64,000 nucleotides of DNA from Micromussa lordhowensis (Eukaryota; Cnidaria; Anthozoa; Scleractinia; Lobophylliidae). Both the position numbers and the translations under genes were made by a program. Below the pieces are notes generated by a model that had not been told where the DNA came from, ran no database searches, and worked only from the letters and a program-made list of their open reading frames with translations. The stretch spans positions 29,824,742 to 29,888,741 of the forward strand of contig OZ026603.1 of the NCBI GenBank assembly GCA_964020085.1, in the 5' to 3' direction. This document shows positions 52,996-64,000 of this stretch, one piece after another. Each line of letters begins with the position of its first letter. Position 1 is the stretch's first letter.

Positions 52996-54345
52996 CGAAA
53001 CCATGGCGACAAAAGAAGATATTCGAAAAGGTTATCTTTTGACAAAGAGGCAACCTATCCAGCAGAGCAGATCAACCGGCGAGGCATGATCCTGAACATA
53101 GGAATGTAGTAAGGCAGGAGAATGTCGAGAATCCAAGCCCTTTTGATACCAGAATTACACCAAGTGTACTGATATGCCTATGTACTGTACCACCGAATAA
53201 GCGAAAATTTTCCTAATTTTGAAATGGCGTACGTTTTTTCTTTCAATTCTCTAACCCTGTGTTTTCTCAAGTGGCCATGTTGGCAAACGCAATGATCGGG
53301 GGGCATACAGGGTATCTGCGGTATCTGTACCATCTGTATCTGTTTCCCCACCGTGAAGTTGTACTGAGATATGACCCTGGAACCCTTCCCAACCCGTGTT
53401 TAGCGTGCATGCGTAAATTCTGGTGATGTGTCTGATGGCTGGGAATGTTTACAGGAAAATTTTCTGGGTAGCAGAAGTCGAGACATTTCTGCTGGGAAAA
53501 GGGGAAAGATATATATTTCAGTGCTAGCGACTAGAAAATTGTTTTAAAATGTTTAGTTTTTGATTTCTCCGGGGCTATGAAATGAATTCTGATCACATGG
53601 CTCGTTGCATGCCCTTCCCGGCTAGCGAGACATTTCGCTTTAATCAAAAGTATGATCATAACAGAATTTCAGCGTAATTCGGACTCTCCTTTGGTTAAAA
53701 AGACAGGACTAAATTAAGGAGGTGTCGCGACATTCGCCATTGAAAACTGAACAACACAACATTGTTACTTTGAAATTGGCTCCAGCTAGTGGCGGAGAGA
53801 GAGGCCACTCTGAAATGCGCTCAGATCGAGTCCAGCACATCGAATGGTAGCTAGGTGACTTGGCCGAGACTTTGCAAGCACGTATATTTTAAGTCACTTA
53901 CATTTCTTACTTAAAACAGCATAATTTTTTAATAAACCCAAGATGAAAGAATCCGCTAATCACTGAAACTCAAGCACAAGGGTCAAGTATGGATGTCAAG
54001 ATATTTCCGTTAGTTTCTGTCCGGAACAAACGATACAATATCGGGCAACCGAATAGAAAGGGCTTTTTATTCTGCATAATCTTGTTCGTTTGAATTGAGG
54101 AAAGCAAACAAACCAACAAAAAGAAACAATTGAAAACTTCTAGTTGCAACGCGAAATTTGTGACTTTAGAAAACGGAAGTACCTTCAACAATGGTTTCTG
54201 TCACACAACCTTAATCGTCAGCTTACGTTAAAACTCAAAGCGTCTTTTTACTTCACATAAAGGTAATTAGTCTAGCCGCAAAAGACAAAACTAGTTATCG
54301 GCTCTTATCTTCAGTGAAATGGCACTGAAAATCATCCAAGAGTTT

Positions 54346-54655
54346 GGCCCCGTCCACAACTACGCCAGAGGAATTTTAAAACGCATCAATTAATCACCAG
54401 TCATTTTGGATTTGAGTTTGAGGAAGACTCGGGCAGGGAAATCAGATGATTATCGTGATGCCATCGTTTTCCAAAAGCTCAATTTTCAAAATGTCCACAT
54501 GCAAACGAAAGGCCGGCGTTTTCAAATTCCTCCGGTTTGAAGAGCGTTTTCGAAAAGCTCGGTTTTTGTGACGGATTAGTGTGGACGGTAGGCCTATAAA
54601 CCGTAGAAATAAAGCTGCGTTTTCAATTCTTCCGGCGTAGAGTGGAAGCTGCCTT
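54346..54655. repeat. Foldback MITE family A, copy 4
   Basis: Starts CCGTCCACAACTACGCCAGAGG and ends CTTCCGGCGTAGAGTGGAAG. The interior matches (GAGCGTTTTCGAAAAGCTCG, GTGTGGACGGTAGGCC). Confidence 0.8.
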
Positions 54656-55447
54656 AAACAGACTGTATTCAAGTCACGTTCAGAGAAATCTTATGATGCG
54701 GAAACACCTTGCAATTAAAATCGCAACGTTGCACGCAACAGTTTTACTGGACGTGACTCATTATAAATATAAGCTAAATTTTGCGCGGTATTTCTAACGT
54801 TGCCTGAAGCAAGTTCTAAAGTATGCTCTAGGCGACTAGTGAGGAATGAAGCCCCAGTGCAGTACATTTACATTGGATTCCTAAGTACTTTTTCTCTCAG
54901 AGGATAAAAATTATTCCGCCGGGTAAAGTTGAAAAGGCGGGAGCAAACAGCGTAATTGTGTCACGTAATCGCACGCAATGTTGCATAAAGGGAAGAACAC
55001 AAATTATCGCGTTCATTGTTGCAGAACTTTACGCACAACTTCAGGAAAAGACAAGGCATTGCACGGAATATAATGTTGCATCGAGTCTCTGATCGCGCGG
55101 GGAGATTTTCAAGTCTTAAGATTTAAAAACAACCTAATGGTGTTTATCATTACATTTTGGAATGTCTTTTCGCTGAAAATTCTTTCCTAATTTAAAATAT
55201 TATACTTACAGCGTAATTCTAATTAACATTAGGTCGGCTACGTAATCATTCAAGACACAAAGTGACTGAACATGTTCGTTGAAATTTCATATAATTCTCC
55301 TGAATTCACTGTTAAATTAATTATTTAGAGGAGAAAGGGGGTAATTGCTGCCTGATTTCAGAAAGTCACAAGATTAAGGGAGACAAGAGAGTATTCTTGG
55401 AGTGCCCATCCATAGAGAAGCTGCTTACTGTCTCAGATGAACAACTG

Positions 55448-55792
55448 AGGCCCCATCCAAACGAACGCGCTTTATTTATACGGATAGGGTTCACATACAC
55501 ACTAACTGAATCTGTCACGAAAACGGAGCTTTTCGAAAGCGCTGTTCAAACAGGAGAAATTTGAAAATACCAGCTTTTCGTTTTTAGTGTTTTTCGGAGC
55601 TTTTTTAAAACGATAACCTTACGATAATCCTGTGATTTCGCTACCCAAGTATTCGTTTCAAACACAAATCCAAAATGACCGGTGATTGTTGCGTTTTTAA
55701 ATTCCTCCGGCGTGGTTTGGACGGTGAAACATTTGATGCGTTTTCAGAGTGAAACCTCCGTTTTCAATGATTCCTCCACACTGTGGATGGGG
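55448..55792. repeat. Foldback MITE family A, copy 5 (reverse orientation)
   Basis: CTGTCACGAAAACGGAGC and TTTCGAAAGCGCTGTTCAA are the complement of the interior in other copies. It ends in TTCCTCCACACTGTGGATGG. Confidence 0.75.
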
Positions 55793-58700
55793 AGAGACAG
55801 GGAGAGAAAGAGAGGGACAGACAGAATTGGGGCAAACTTCACGGTTTCCAAAGAGGAATTAAATGGCTGGAGAGACCTTGTGAATGTCCTATATGCTCCA
55901 ATTGGCGTCTGAAGTGATGATGATAACGATGAATTTATTTCAGTGTAAATTCTCCAACAGACTTTTACACCAACAAATTAAAAACTGGAAAAGAGCCTTG
56001 TTATTACAGGATTTGTCTTAAATACTTTAAGTATTCAGACTGCTTATATCTCAGAAATTCCAAAAGTATTCACTATTTGCCACCAGACTATCCGTATTTA
56101 ATTTCGCGCTACGCCTGTAACCTCAATGGCAATACGGAATGGTGTTGGGGCTACATTGTACGAATTCCTTCTTGCATTGACACGCGCCCTACCAGTTTGG
56201 AAAGTAAAATCACGCGAAGTTAAGGGAAATTTTTCGACCTCGGTGGGATCTGATCTTAATCGACATTCTGTGGTTTAATTTCCCTCCAAGGCAAACGCCC
56301 ATTTTGCCAACCCTCACGTCCGCTATCTCACAAAAGTCACGCACCTTGATACCCCGGTGTTCGAATAATCTTAACCTATATTGATCATTCAGATCTACTA
56401 AAATCGGAAGCTAGCGGTATGTGACTAATATATCTTAAGCTTAAGTATTTGGTTTAACAGAGGCAAAAGAAAAGCTAAGGACCATAAAGAGAAAGTTGGA
56501 ATTCTTTGATCTTAGGCAGCAAAAAGCAAAGAAAAAGGACGTTTGGCAGATCAGCAATCGAGCCATACTAACTGTCCTCTCTCGTTTAATTTCTCTCGTT
56601 CTCCTATTCCTTTGCAGACCATTTCCAAAATCTATTTTGGCAAACTTATTATGCATTATCTCCTTTTCCGACGAGTTTATTTTCTTTTCCATGAAAAGGT
56701 TCCGTTCCCTGCTATTCAAAATGGCAAAACGGAACATTTTCCATTTGTTATTTGAACTAAAATGCTAAAACAATCCTTGGCTCAAACAGTCGTGTCTATT
56801 TTAAAGACAAATTTGTCACTTATTACCCTTTAGAAGTAAGTACTTGTACTGGTTCGCAGTCAATCCTGTATTAGCATAGGATAAACTTTTCGCCTTCTCA
56901 CGATCTAGCACTGCTCTTTCAGCGCTGACTCATGACTGTCTGCAAGAACCCTTAACATTCCTGACTCAGCTAAGAGACCTGTATCAGTTTTATTGAGAAG
57001 TTGCGCTGTGGGGGGTTCGAGAGCCGATACGCGTTTCCCACTTGAAAATTTGAGTTTCAAAACCTCAAATTAAGCATCTGATCAATGGATAGCTGTTAAA
57101 CATTCTTTTTGCGTCAGTGGAGAAAGCAAGGGCACTCGGCAGTTTCAGATGTTCAGGTACCAGGATACATATCTGAAACAGCTATTACTAAACTACCGTT
57201 TCTGGTTAATATTTTTGGACCTTTTTGATCGGAGTGAATTGAACAAAATAGTAAAAATTATTTTTGTAAATTCCAAACTAGACTGAAACATTTTGTAACA
57301 ACGTCTTTAGAAAACTCAAAAGACAGTGGGTTGCTAGGCAGTTAAAAAACTTTATTTGGAAAGTAGCTGCCAGACTGCAAGAGCTCAAGAAATATGAACT
57401 GCCGGCGGCGATGAGAAAAGCTGGAAAAATTGAAGCCATATTAATATTACAGATAGGCTGTTCATCACAACGTTCAGAAATGAATTCCTGGAGTCGAAAA
57501 CGGAATCCGTGACTATATTCATTCAGCTACAAGGCCGACAGTGTATCTTTCTTTCTTACTTCTGGTACCTTCCCTGTATTCCGTTGCAAGTTAGTCGTCT
57601 TGTTCAGACCTACTGTACACGCGATGGCACGCGCGCGAGAGACACGCCAGAAATTCAAACGCGCGAACTTCATACGTCTCTACGCAAACTTCCAGTTGTT
57701 CCTCTGCAAAAAGTTTCCTTGTGCGTGCTGTCTATGAACTTAATTTGTTTAACAGGGCATTTACAACAAGTATAAACTCCTCAGAGAAAGTAAAATTATA
57801 TTTTCTCAAGTACACTCGATTCCCGATCGGTTTTCTGCCTACGGGAATCTAGCCGATTCCTTTTTCCACTTTCTCGATCAGAGGGTCTCCCTTGTTTTCA
57901 GTTAATTACTTTCTCCTGGCCTTCTTCCTTGACTAAACTGCTTCTAAACTACGGTGTCGTGTCCGTAAAAGTCATAGTTCGATCTTAACTGGCAGTTAAT
58001 AGTTCAGTTTCATCTCCATTCATTTTCACATTGTACTTTGCATGTAAATCTTAACGAGATCATCACATTTGAAGGAAATTGTCTGGCACCTCTGCATTTC
58101 GTAGAAACACTGGTGGTCTTCAGTGATTCGTGCCTTTACGAACATGGCGGAAAAAAAGTGGGTTTACGGAACAATCCGATGCTTTCCTGTTTTAATCTTC
58201 ATTTCCTCCGCAATACTATGAATGATACGCCGGTTTAGTTCACTCGTGAGGTCTTTGGTGACATATCTTTAATCCCAAGCGTGGGCGAAAGTGACATCAT
58301 TTGGGCACGAAAAACGTGAGATTGTACCACCAGTTAAGCTGAATGCGATAGGAAAAAACAACTACAATATTTCCGTCTATTCAAGTGTTCAGTCGGATGA
58401 TTATAGCGAGAAACACGTGTCGAGTTTTGCTGTTGTGAAGGCTTGCCCGCGAACAAATGGCCACCAATGAGCTTACGGCTTAGCTCGGCTTAGAATCAAG
58501 TGCGAATTCCACACTTACATGAGATTAACACGGACCGACTCACACTAAACGGAACAAATCTTGTTAGAAAGTGGAAAGTATCATACTAAAATGATTATAG
58601 AGATGATTGCTACCTTTTAAGAATCTATTTGATTTTTAATAAGCGTAAATAAGCTTAAATACAGATGTAAGCTACCGCAAAGCTTCATCGAGCGCAGTTG

Positions 58701-60330
58701 CAAAATAAGTTAATGCCGACGAATCGCCGGGTTTTGAACAATCAACAAAGTAGAACAGTCTTAATTTAATTCGATTCCTCGTGATAAAAACTGGCTGAAA
58801 ATGTTTTCTGATGACGTCCCTTGAGAAACCAAATCGGAAAGAAGTTGGCCGTGTTTACAAGACGTTCGTCTTCAAAATTATAAGTCAAATCTGTTCCTAA
58901 ATTTTCTCAAGTCTTTCCACACACTCGTTAAGACGTGAGTATAATGAAATTTGTCAGTGAGGCGGCGGCCAAAAACAGCCCACTCTTTTATCCAACGCTT
59001 CGTTAATTATTTCGCCTTTCGTCGCACACCGTCGGTCTTTATGCTTTCATTTCCTATGTGTTTCAAAGACGAGTTCTTTGTGTTTCTTGTGAAGTGAAAT
59101 GATGACATCTAACACGGAATTCGCCGGTTTAATTAAACCGCTACTGTAATGTACGCATCACTGATCGGGCCGCTGCATTGTTCTTTTTAACTGTGTGTAT
59201 TAGTAATCACAGAGTTTGTTATAGCATTTTTGTTTTCAGCAATGTCAATAGATTGTTTACGTCGGGACAAGCGTTTTTGCATTCCCGACATATTATCATA
59301 AATGAGACAAAAGTACACAAAGAGCTCGCTACCAAATCTGACTGAGCAGAACGCCAGCGCGCACGTATGAAACACGTCTAGTTCACGTGAAGAAACGTGG
59401 ACCTTTCAAGTTTAAAAGAAGAAAAGCAAGAGCTTTCTCTGTGTAAATTCGTTAGATTTTGAGTTAGTCTATTCTAAATGCCGCTCTAACAGCCTTTAAC
59501 ACGATCATTAGGCGGCACGACACCCTTAAACAATTCAATGAAGAAACCCTAATTACTCAAAGACGTCCGCTTTCTTCAAGTAATAATTCACTTGGGATAA
59601 GGAGCGTCGGCAAGTAAAATAAGCCCACCTGTGTTGCTAAATGGAAATCAATGAATTTATTTAGCCTGGCTTAACGAGGTCGTCACGTCGGACCTCGCCG
59701 ATGCATGAAAGGTCCTTGTAGACCGCTAAGCAAATTAGATTGTAAACTTGTGGGGCCCGCAAGTGAAACATCACTGTTGACACTAAACACTCGTAAGTGG
59801 TTTATATATACAAACAAACTGATCAAAAATCTCTATTGTTCTTATGTGGCTTTACTGTAATGAAAAAGACCTCATTCAATATCAATTACAACCGTTTCTT
59901 AGGATACTTAAGGTCGTTTTATCGAGCTGTGTCGCCAGTTAATGCAATACAACACAGATAAGTTGTACGCTGATGAATGGACGAAAAAAAAAATTCGGGG
60001 GAGTTAATTTCTATATATATATTGATACTTCGTGCGTCAGTGAATTTATACTCTTGTATAAATAATAGCACTTAAGAGATTGTTCTTAACTTCAAGGGTG
60101 CCGCCCTCAATTCGACTTAAGTTGTATCGTCTGCACCAATCAGAATTGCTGTGAGCTATGTACTATCTTAAGTGCCATTGTGAAGTAATTTTAATACCCC
60201 CAATCTCACATACCAAAGGCCTGAGCAATGATATATAGCTTATACAGCGCAGACGGCAGTTTTAATAGCTTGAACTCTGCGGGGACACACTAATAGCGCG
60301 CGCCAAAAATACGGCGTGGAAGAGTTTACG

Positions 60331-61402
60331 ATGCAGATCAGCAATGTTTGCCTTTTCAGTCTTGTTCTGTTTACATTTCCGATCCTTTCGACATCTCACT
60401 GGTGGTAAGTTACGTCCAACGACTTCCACTTTAAGAAGATTATGAGAATATCTTGATATCCTCTCTAGGAATTGTTCACAGTTCACTGAATTAATGTCAG
60501 TGAACTCAGTGACTTGTGGCTGTGAGAAACAGAAATTAATTTGTTTGTTTGTTTTCTTGGTCACCAGGTTTATGTCGCAAGTGTTTGCACTGGGTGCGAA
60601 AATCATGTGCAATAACATTGTCGGCCTGGTTAACGACCAACGGCAACTCTGCCGAGAGAACCCTGATGTCATGGTCAGCATTGGAAAAGGTGCAAAGCTC
60701 GGAGTGGAGGAATGTCAACATCAGTTTAAAGACCAAAGATGGAATTGTTCCACTGTGGCGCGAGATGTTAGCGTGTTTGGAAAAGTCATGCGCCGAGGTA
60801 AGATATTCAGTATCCAAAAATCCCCCAAGTAGTTAAGAACTATTAAAACTTGTAATTACTTTGGAAGAAGAAAAATAGCGTAAATTAAACCGTTCCAGAC
60901 GGCGAAAGTCAAACCAAAAAAGCGCATTAAGAGCGAGAGTGTCATTTCTTATACATCCATTGATTTACAGATACTTAACGCTGATTTAACTTCAAGAGTT
61001 ACTCAGAACACTCGTAGAGTTGATCGGTTGTTACACTAGACAAAACCCAAGGGACAAATACTGTTTTAAAAGATCAAAGTCTTTTTCCTAAGTCAGCGGG
61101 TTTTAATTTGATTCCGTTTATCTTGACTTTTTGCAGCGAGCAGGGAAAGTGCGTTCGTGTATGCCGTCTCCTCAGCTGGTGTTGTACATGAAGTGACACG
61201 CGCGTGTAGTCGCGGTGAGCTCAGAGATTGTACCTGCGACAAGAATCGTAAAGGAAGAAGTCGGAAAGGCTTTGAGTGGGGAGGATGTAGCGACAACATT
61301 GCCTATGGTCTAAGATTTGCCAAGTTATTTGTGGACTCTCGAGAACGAGAGAGAGACGCAAGAGCAAAGATGAACCTTCACAACAACTTTGTCGGACGAA
61401 GG
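60331..61402 (+). CDS. WNT2: Wnt2-type secreted ligand, first three coding exons (partial)
   Basis: Secreted, lipid-modified Frizzled ligand. Exons: 60331-60404 (ends TG/GTAAGT, phase 2), 60568-60797 (after TTGGTCACCAG, ends phase 1 at CGAG/GTAAGA) and 61137-61402 (after CTTTTTGCAG, ends phase 0 at AGG/GTGAGT). Joined they give 190 residues, about half a Wnt. The signal peptide is [20 protein letters not shown]. Wnt landmarks follow: [69 protein letters not shown] and [11 protein letters not shown]. The double Trp at the exon 1/2 junction and the QRQLC and PDVM spacing fit Wnt2 better than other classes. Adjacency to ST7 supports this. The exon with the acylated Ser lies beyond the window. 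Wnt2 class is likely, not proven. Confidence 0.88.
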
Positions 61403-63744
61403 GTGAGTGAGCCATTCATCTCTTGCTAAAGTAGTATGCTAAGACCGGGAAAATGTATATAGTTACCTCCCTGTCTGTTACAAAATTTGCAAAACTACTT
61501 ATTATCGATACATTGACTGTTGCTGAGCTTAGCGTGGGTTAACTAGATCGTAAAGTAGTCACTTTCGTTTTCGAAGTGTCGTTGAAAGCCTGCACTTATA
61601 TTTCAAAGTGGATTCTTCAAATTCATTTATTTCCCATGTGTGTTGTGTCGAACAAAAGACCGGGATAAATGTTTGCTTTGAAAACTTATCTTGTGATACA
61701 ACGTGGGTGTATGTTATTATAACAACGTAAAAGATAAAACCTTTCAAAATTTTTCGTTTGTGAATGATGTTAACGCTAATTAAAGTTTGGTTTAGTATCG
61801 AGCCTTGAATTTTCTTGACTCTACATTGCGAATTAACAGCCACGATTTTTCCAGTCAAGCTCTCGTTACCCCTAATCTCGGCTTACACGAGTTAATCCCT
61901 AATTCAGTTTGTTTATATCCGACAGATCAAAACAGAAAACGTTGCTGATTTGCTTGAACGCTCATATTTATGTAACCAGCGTGGCGCCGAATTCTTTTTA
62001 AACTTTTCCTGTTACGATCAGAGGTCGTATTTTTAAGAATACATCGGTGTCTTAGTTATGCTTGATAAGATATTGAAAGTGAAGAGCTCTCAGAACGATG
62101 AATACAGGAAATCAAGTTGGTAAGTTCAGTGACGAGAAATGAGTCTGCTGCGGCCCAAAGTTTTACAGCTAAATCTCGTCCGGTTCGCTATGCACTGAAA
62201 AAGAAATTCGACACGGTAAAATTACAAATTAGATGCGAAAAATTTTGTATTTCAGTTGAAACCAATGAAAGTACACGGAAGAAAGAGTTCGAAAAAACCA
62301 TCATTGAGGTGAATGAGACATCTTTGTCCGAAAATTAGTGCATTCCAGACAAGTCGATAAACATTTGCCAAGTTTTAAAACAACACAGTCGAATTAAAAA
62401 GCGATAAACTGGAGCCAACATTTTTTTGCGGTTAAATTGTCAAAACAGGCAAATATCATGGGAAAAATGTCACGGGAAGAGACTAGAATTTGAAAGCGAT
62501 CACGAAACACTATGCTATTTTTGAAACTAAACTATGGCTTCAAAATTGAAAGGTCATAGAGCAGTCATGCTTCGATTTAAAGATACAGTTCTTAACAAAT
62601 TTCACCAAAATGTTCCTTTTATTCCTTGCTCATATATGAGGAAATTATCTATCACTCATTCTTTAGCAAGGGATTCTTGTATTGACTTATAGATATCCTG
62701 CGATAGGTAGCGTGGTTCTCTGTTAGCATGTCCTTGCGGTTACTGCTCTCGAGAGCTCGTTTTGTGTGAGTTTCCTGTCGTTATCACAAATAGAAATCTT
62801 TCAAGAGCAGAGGACCTCAGGCAATTTCCTCAACAAATCAGATATTGATATTCAAATACCGTCACGTCGTCTTTTACTGTGAAAGGCTGCTGTGTATTTT
62901 TATCGGTGTGTTTGTTTGTTTGTTTGTTCGTTTGTTTAGCCAGCTCATTCCTCAAGGTATTTCGCCTTCTTCCGGATTTTTACGTTGTCCTAGATTTAAT
63001 CTTTCCCTGTTCGGAAACGAGATATTAAAGAAATGCAACGTGAAACCACACATTTAGTTGAAATTTAGTTACACGCCTAATTCTATTTTTCTGGCATTTG
63101 TGATTCCATAGCAACTCACTGCATTACAAATTCTTTGCTCATTTTGTGGTAACCGAACCCAATTATTCAACGAGCGAAAGATAGAGAGCTCCAGCCGATT
63201 TGACAATCACTGCCTTCAGTAGGAAACGAAGACGCACACGAATAGTTTAGGGTGACATTTTTCTTCCTTATGTCCTTCCGCGCGAGTTATCGAGGTTGCA
63301 ATACTCAGAAAATTGGAGGACTCAGTATAAGATGGCGCCAATTTGGAATCCGACACAGGGACTAACTCATATATGATGGACTTTTCAACGACTAATTATA
63401 ATTGCATTACAAATCCAAAATCCCATACAAGCGCGCACACAATTATAACTGTTTAAACTAATCCTTATCGTTGGTTAGTGTCCAAATTTTACAAGTAATT
63501 TGAATAGTTCTTTACGAAACATAATTAATAGTCAAGAGGGCTACATGCTTGGCCAATTTGGAAATAATTGGATTCCAAAATTCCAAAATTTTAGCTGTCG
63601 TAGGAATCTTTTCCATCCAATTATATTCAGATTGGACAGTATGTAGGCTTTTACATATTCTAATTACATTTAGAATAAAACACGAAAATGTTGGGTTTCG
63701 TCGTCATTTGTGGAACAACAGCAGACAATCTCTTTGCCGCACTA
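61403..63744 (+). other. Wnt2-like intron 3 (continues past the window)
   Basis: Begins GTGAGT. No further Wnt exon was seen. A (GTTT)n microsatellite lies at about 62908-62938. Otherwise AT-rich with no recognised element. Confidence 0.6.
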
Positions 63745-64000
63745 GTAAGGTGACTGAGTCTGTAGCGAGCCAAGTGGCCCAAGGCCGGAGCTTGTGTCCG
63801 GTTTCTGAAGCATGAAGCGGCTTGGAGTATTCGTACTCCCTCCTGGATGGGATGCTAGTCTATCGTAGGGTTACCCCCAGCATTAAATTCGTCGGTAGCC
63901 ATTTTATACACCTGGATGGAAAGTGCTACGGTGAGAGTTAAGTGTCTTGCCCACGCAGGAACACATCTGGCCAGGGCTCCACACCGGACCACTCAGTCCG
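63745..64000 (-). mobile_element. tRNA-derived SINE, second copy, truncated by the window edge
   Basis: On the minus strand it reads GGAGCCCTGGCCAG, ATCCAGGTGTATAAAATGGC, CCGACGAATTTAATGCTGGG, ATCCCATCCAGGAGGGAGTA, CGCTTCATGCTTCAGAAACC and GGGCCACTTGGCTC, block for block as at 46705-47095. Its tRNA-like head lies largely beyond 64000. Confidence 0.78.

Larger units (their letters stand above)
49736..60330. other. Gene-free interval between ST7 and the Wnt2-like gene (divergent promoters)
   Basis: No exon was recognised. The first 100 bases above the ST7 ATG are CpG-rich (CCTCGCGCGGTCGACAAAACGCGCGC), consistent with the ST7 promoter. The rest holds foldback elements, Penelope remnants, a (GAAC)n microsatellite at about 52972-52992 and AT-rich DNA. 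The Wnt2-like promoter should be at the right end. Confidence 0.5.

Noticed and set aside
52773..53045. Minus-strand Phe/Leu/Ser-rich frame resembling a membrane protein
   Set aside because: It is the translation of a GAA/GAAC-rich simple repeat.
56441..56768. Overlapping frames on both strands (about 90-98 residues)
   Set aside because: No domain or splice evidence; opposite frames of similar length over AT-rich DNA.
60040..60070. TATA box for the Wnt2-like gene (TGTATAAATAATAG)
   Set aside because: AT-rich context makes such matches common, and there is no evidence for a start site.
61403..61435. Continuation of the Wnt frame past exon 3
   Set aside because: The reading continues only a few codons beyond a good GTGAGT donor; homology stops at the donor.

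Overview
The window is animal nuclear DNA, AT-rich, with split genes bearing GT-AG introns and a dense background of small foldback elements. The gene content (dystroglycans, ST7, a Wnt2-like gene) together with Penelope-like and Ty3/gypsy retroelement debris suggests an anthozoan cnidarian, most likely a stony coral. This is inference from gene and repeat style; no species marker is present.

Layout. (1) 1-22 kb is a dystroglycan cluster. It starts with the last 32 codons of one dystroglycan (2-100, + strand). A complete three-exon dystroglycan follows (9165-15587, +) with both dystroglycan domains, a furin site, a Thr-rich mucin stalk, a membrane segment and a C-terminal PPxY. A convergent, intronless dystroglycan-like gene (21885-19048, -) keeps the membrane-proximal half but carries a new tail of about 650 residues. 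(2) 22-27.4 kb has no recognised gene. (3) 27485-28525 (+) is an intronless family-8 glycosyltransferase. (4) 30-50 kb is ST7 on the minus strand. I could assign 17 coding exons (49735 down to 30157) with matching phases; the terminal exon was not found. A young Ty3/gypsy element (33722-38572, identical 152-bp LTRs apart from the first two bases, CATA target duplication) sits in ST7 intron 10 only 26 nt from the next exon. (5) 50-60 kb is gene-free and rich in foldback elements and Penelope remnants. (6) 60331-61402 (+) holds the first three coding exons of a Wnt2-type ligand that runs off the window.

How the genes relate. The dystroglycans are matrix receptors at the plasma membrane. The glycosyltransferase beside them could act on glycans, but nothing here ties it to dystroglycan. 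ST7 and Wnt2 are neighbours in vertebrates (ST7-WNT2 and ST7L-WNT2B), so their adjacency here looks like ancient linkage, although the order is head-to-head rather than tail-to-tail.

Most notable signals: the novel dystroglycan tail with three KSMLNIS repeats; a textbook -1 frameshift signal (TTTAAAC plus an H-type pseudoknot) joining gag and protease in the LTR element; that element's position against an ST7 splice acceptor; the inverted ST7-Wnt2 linkage; and hammerhead-like motifs in Penelope-derived repeats.
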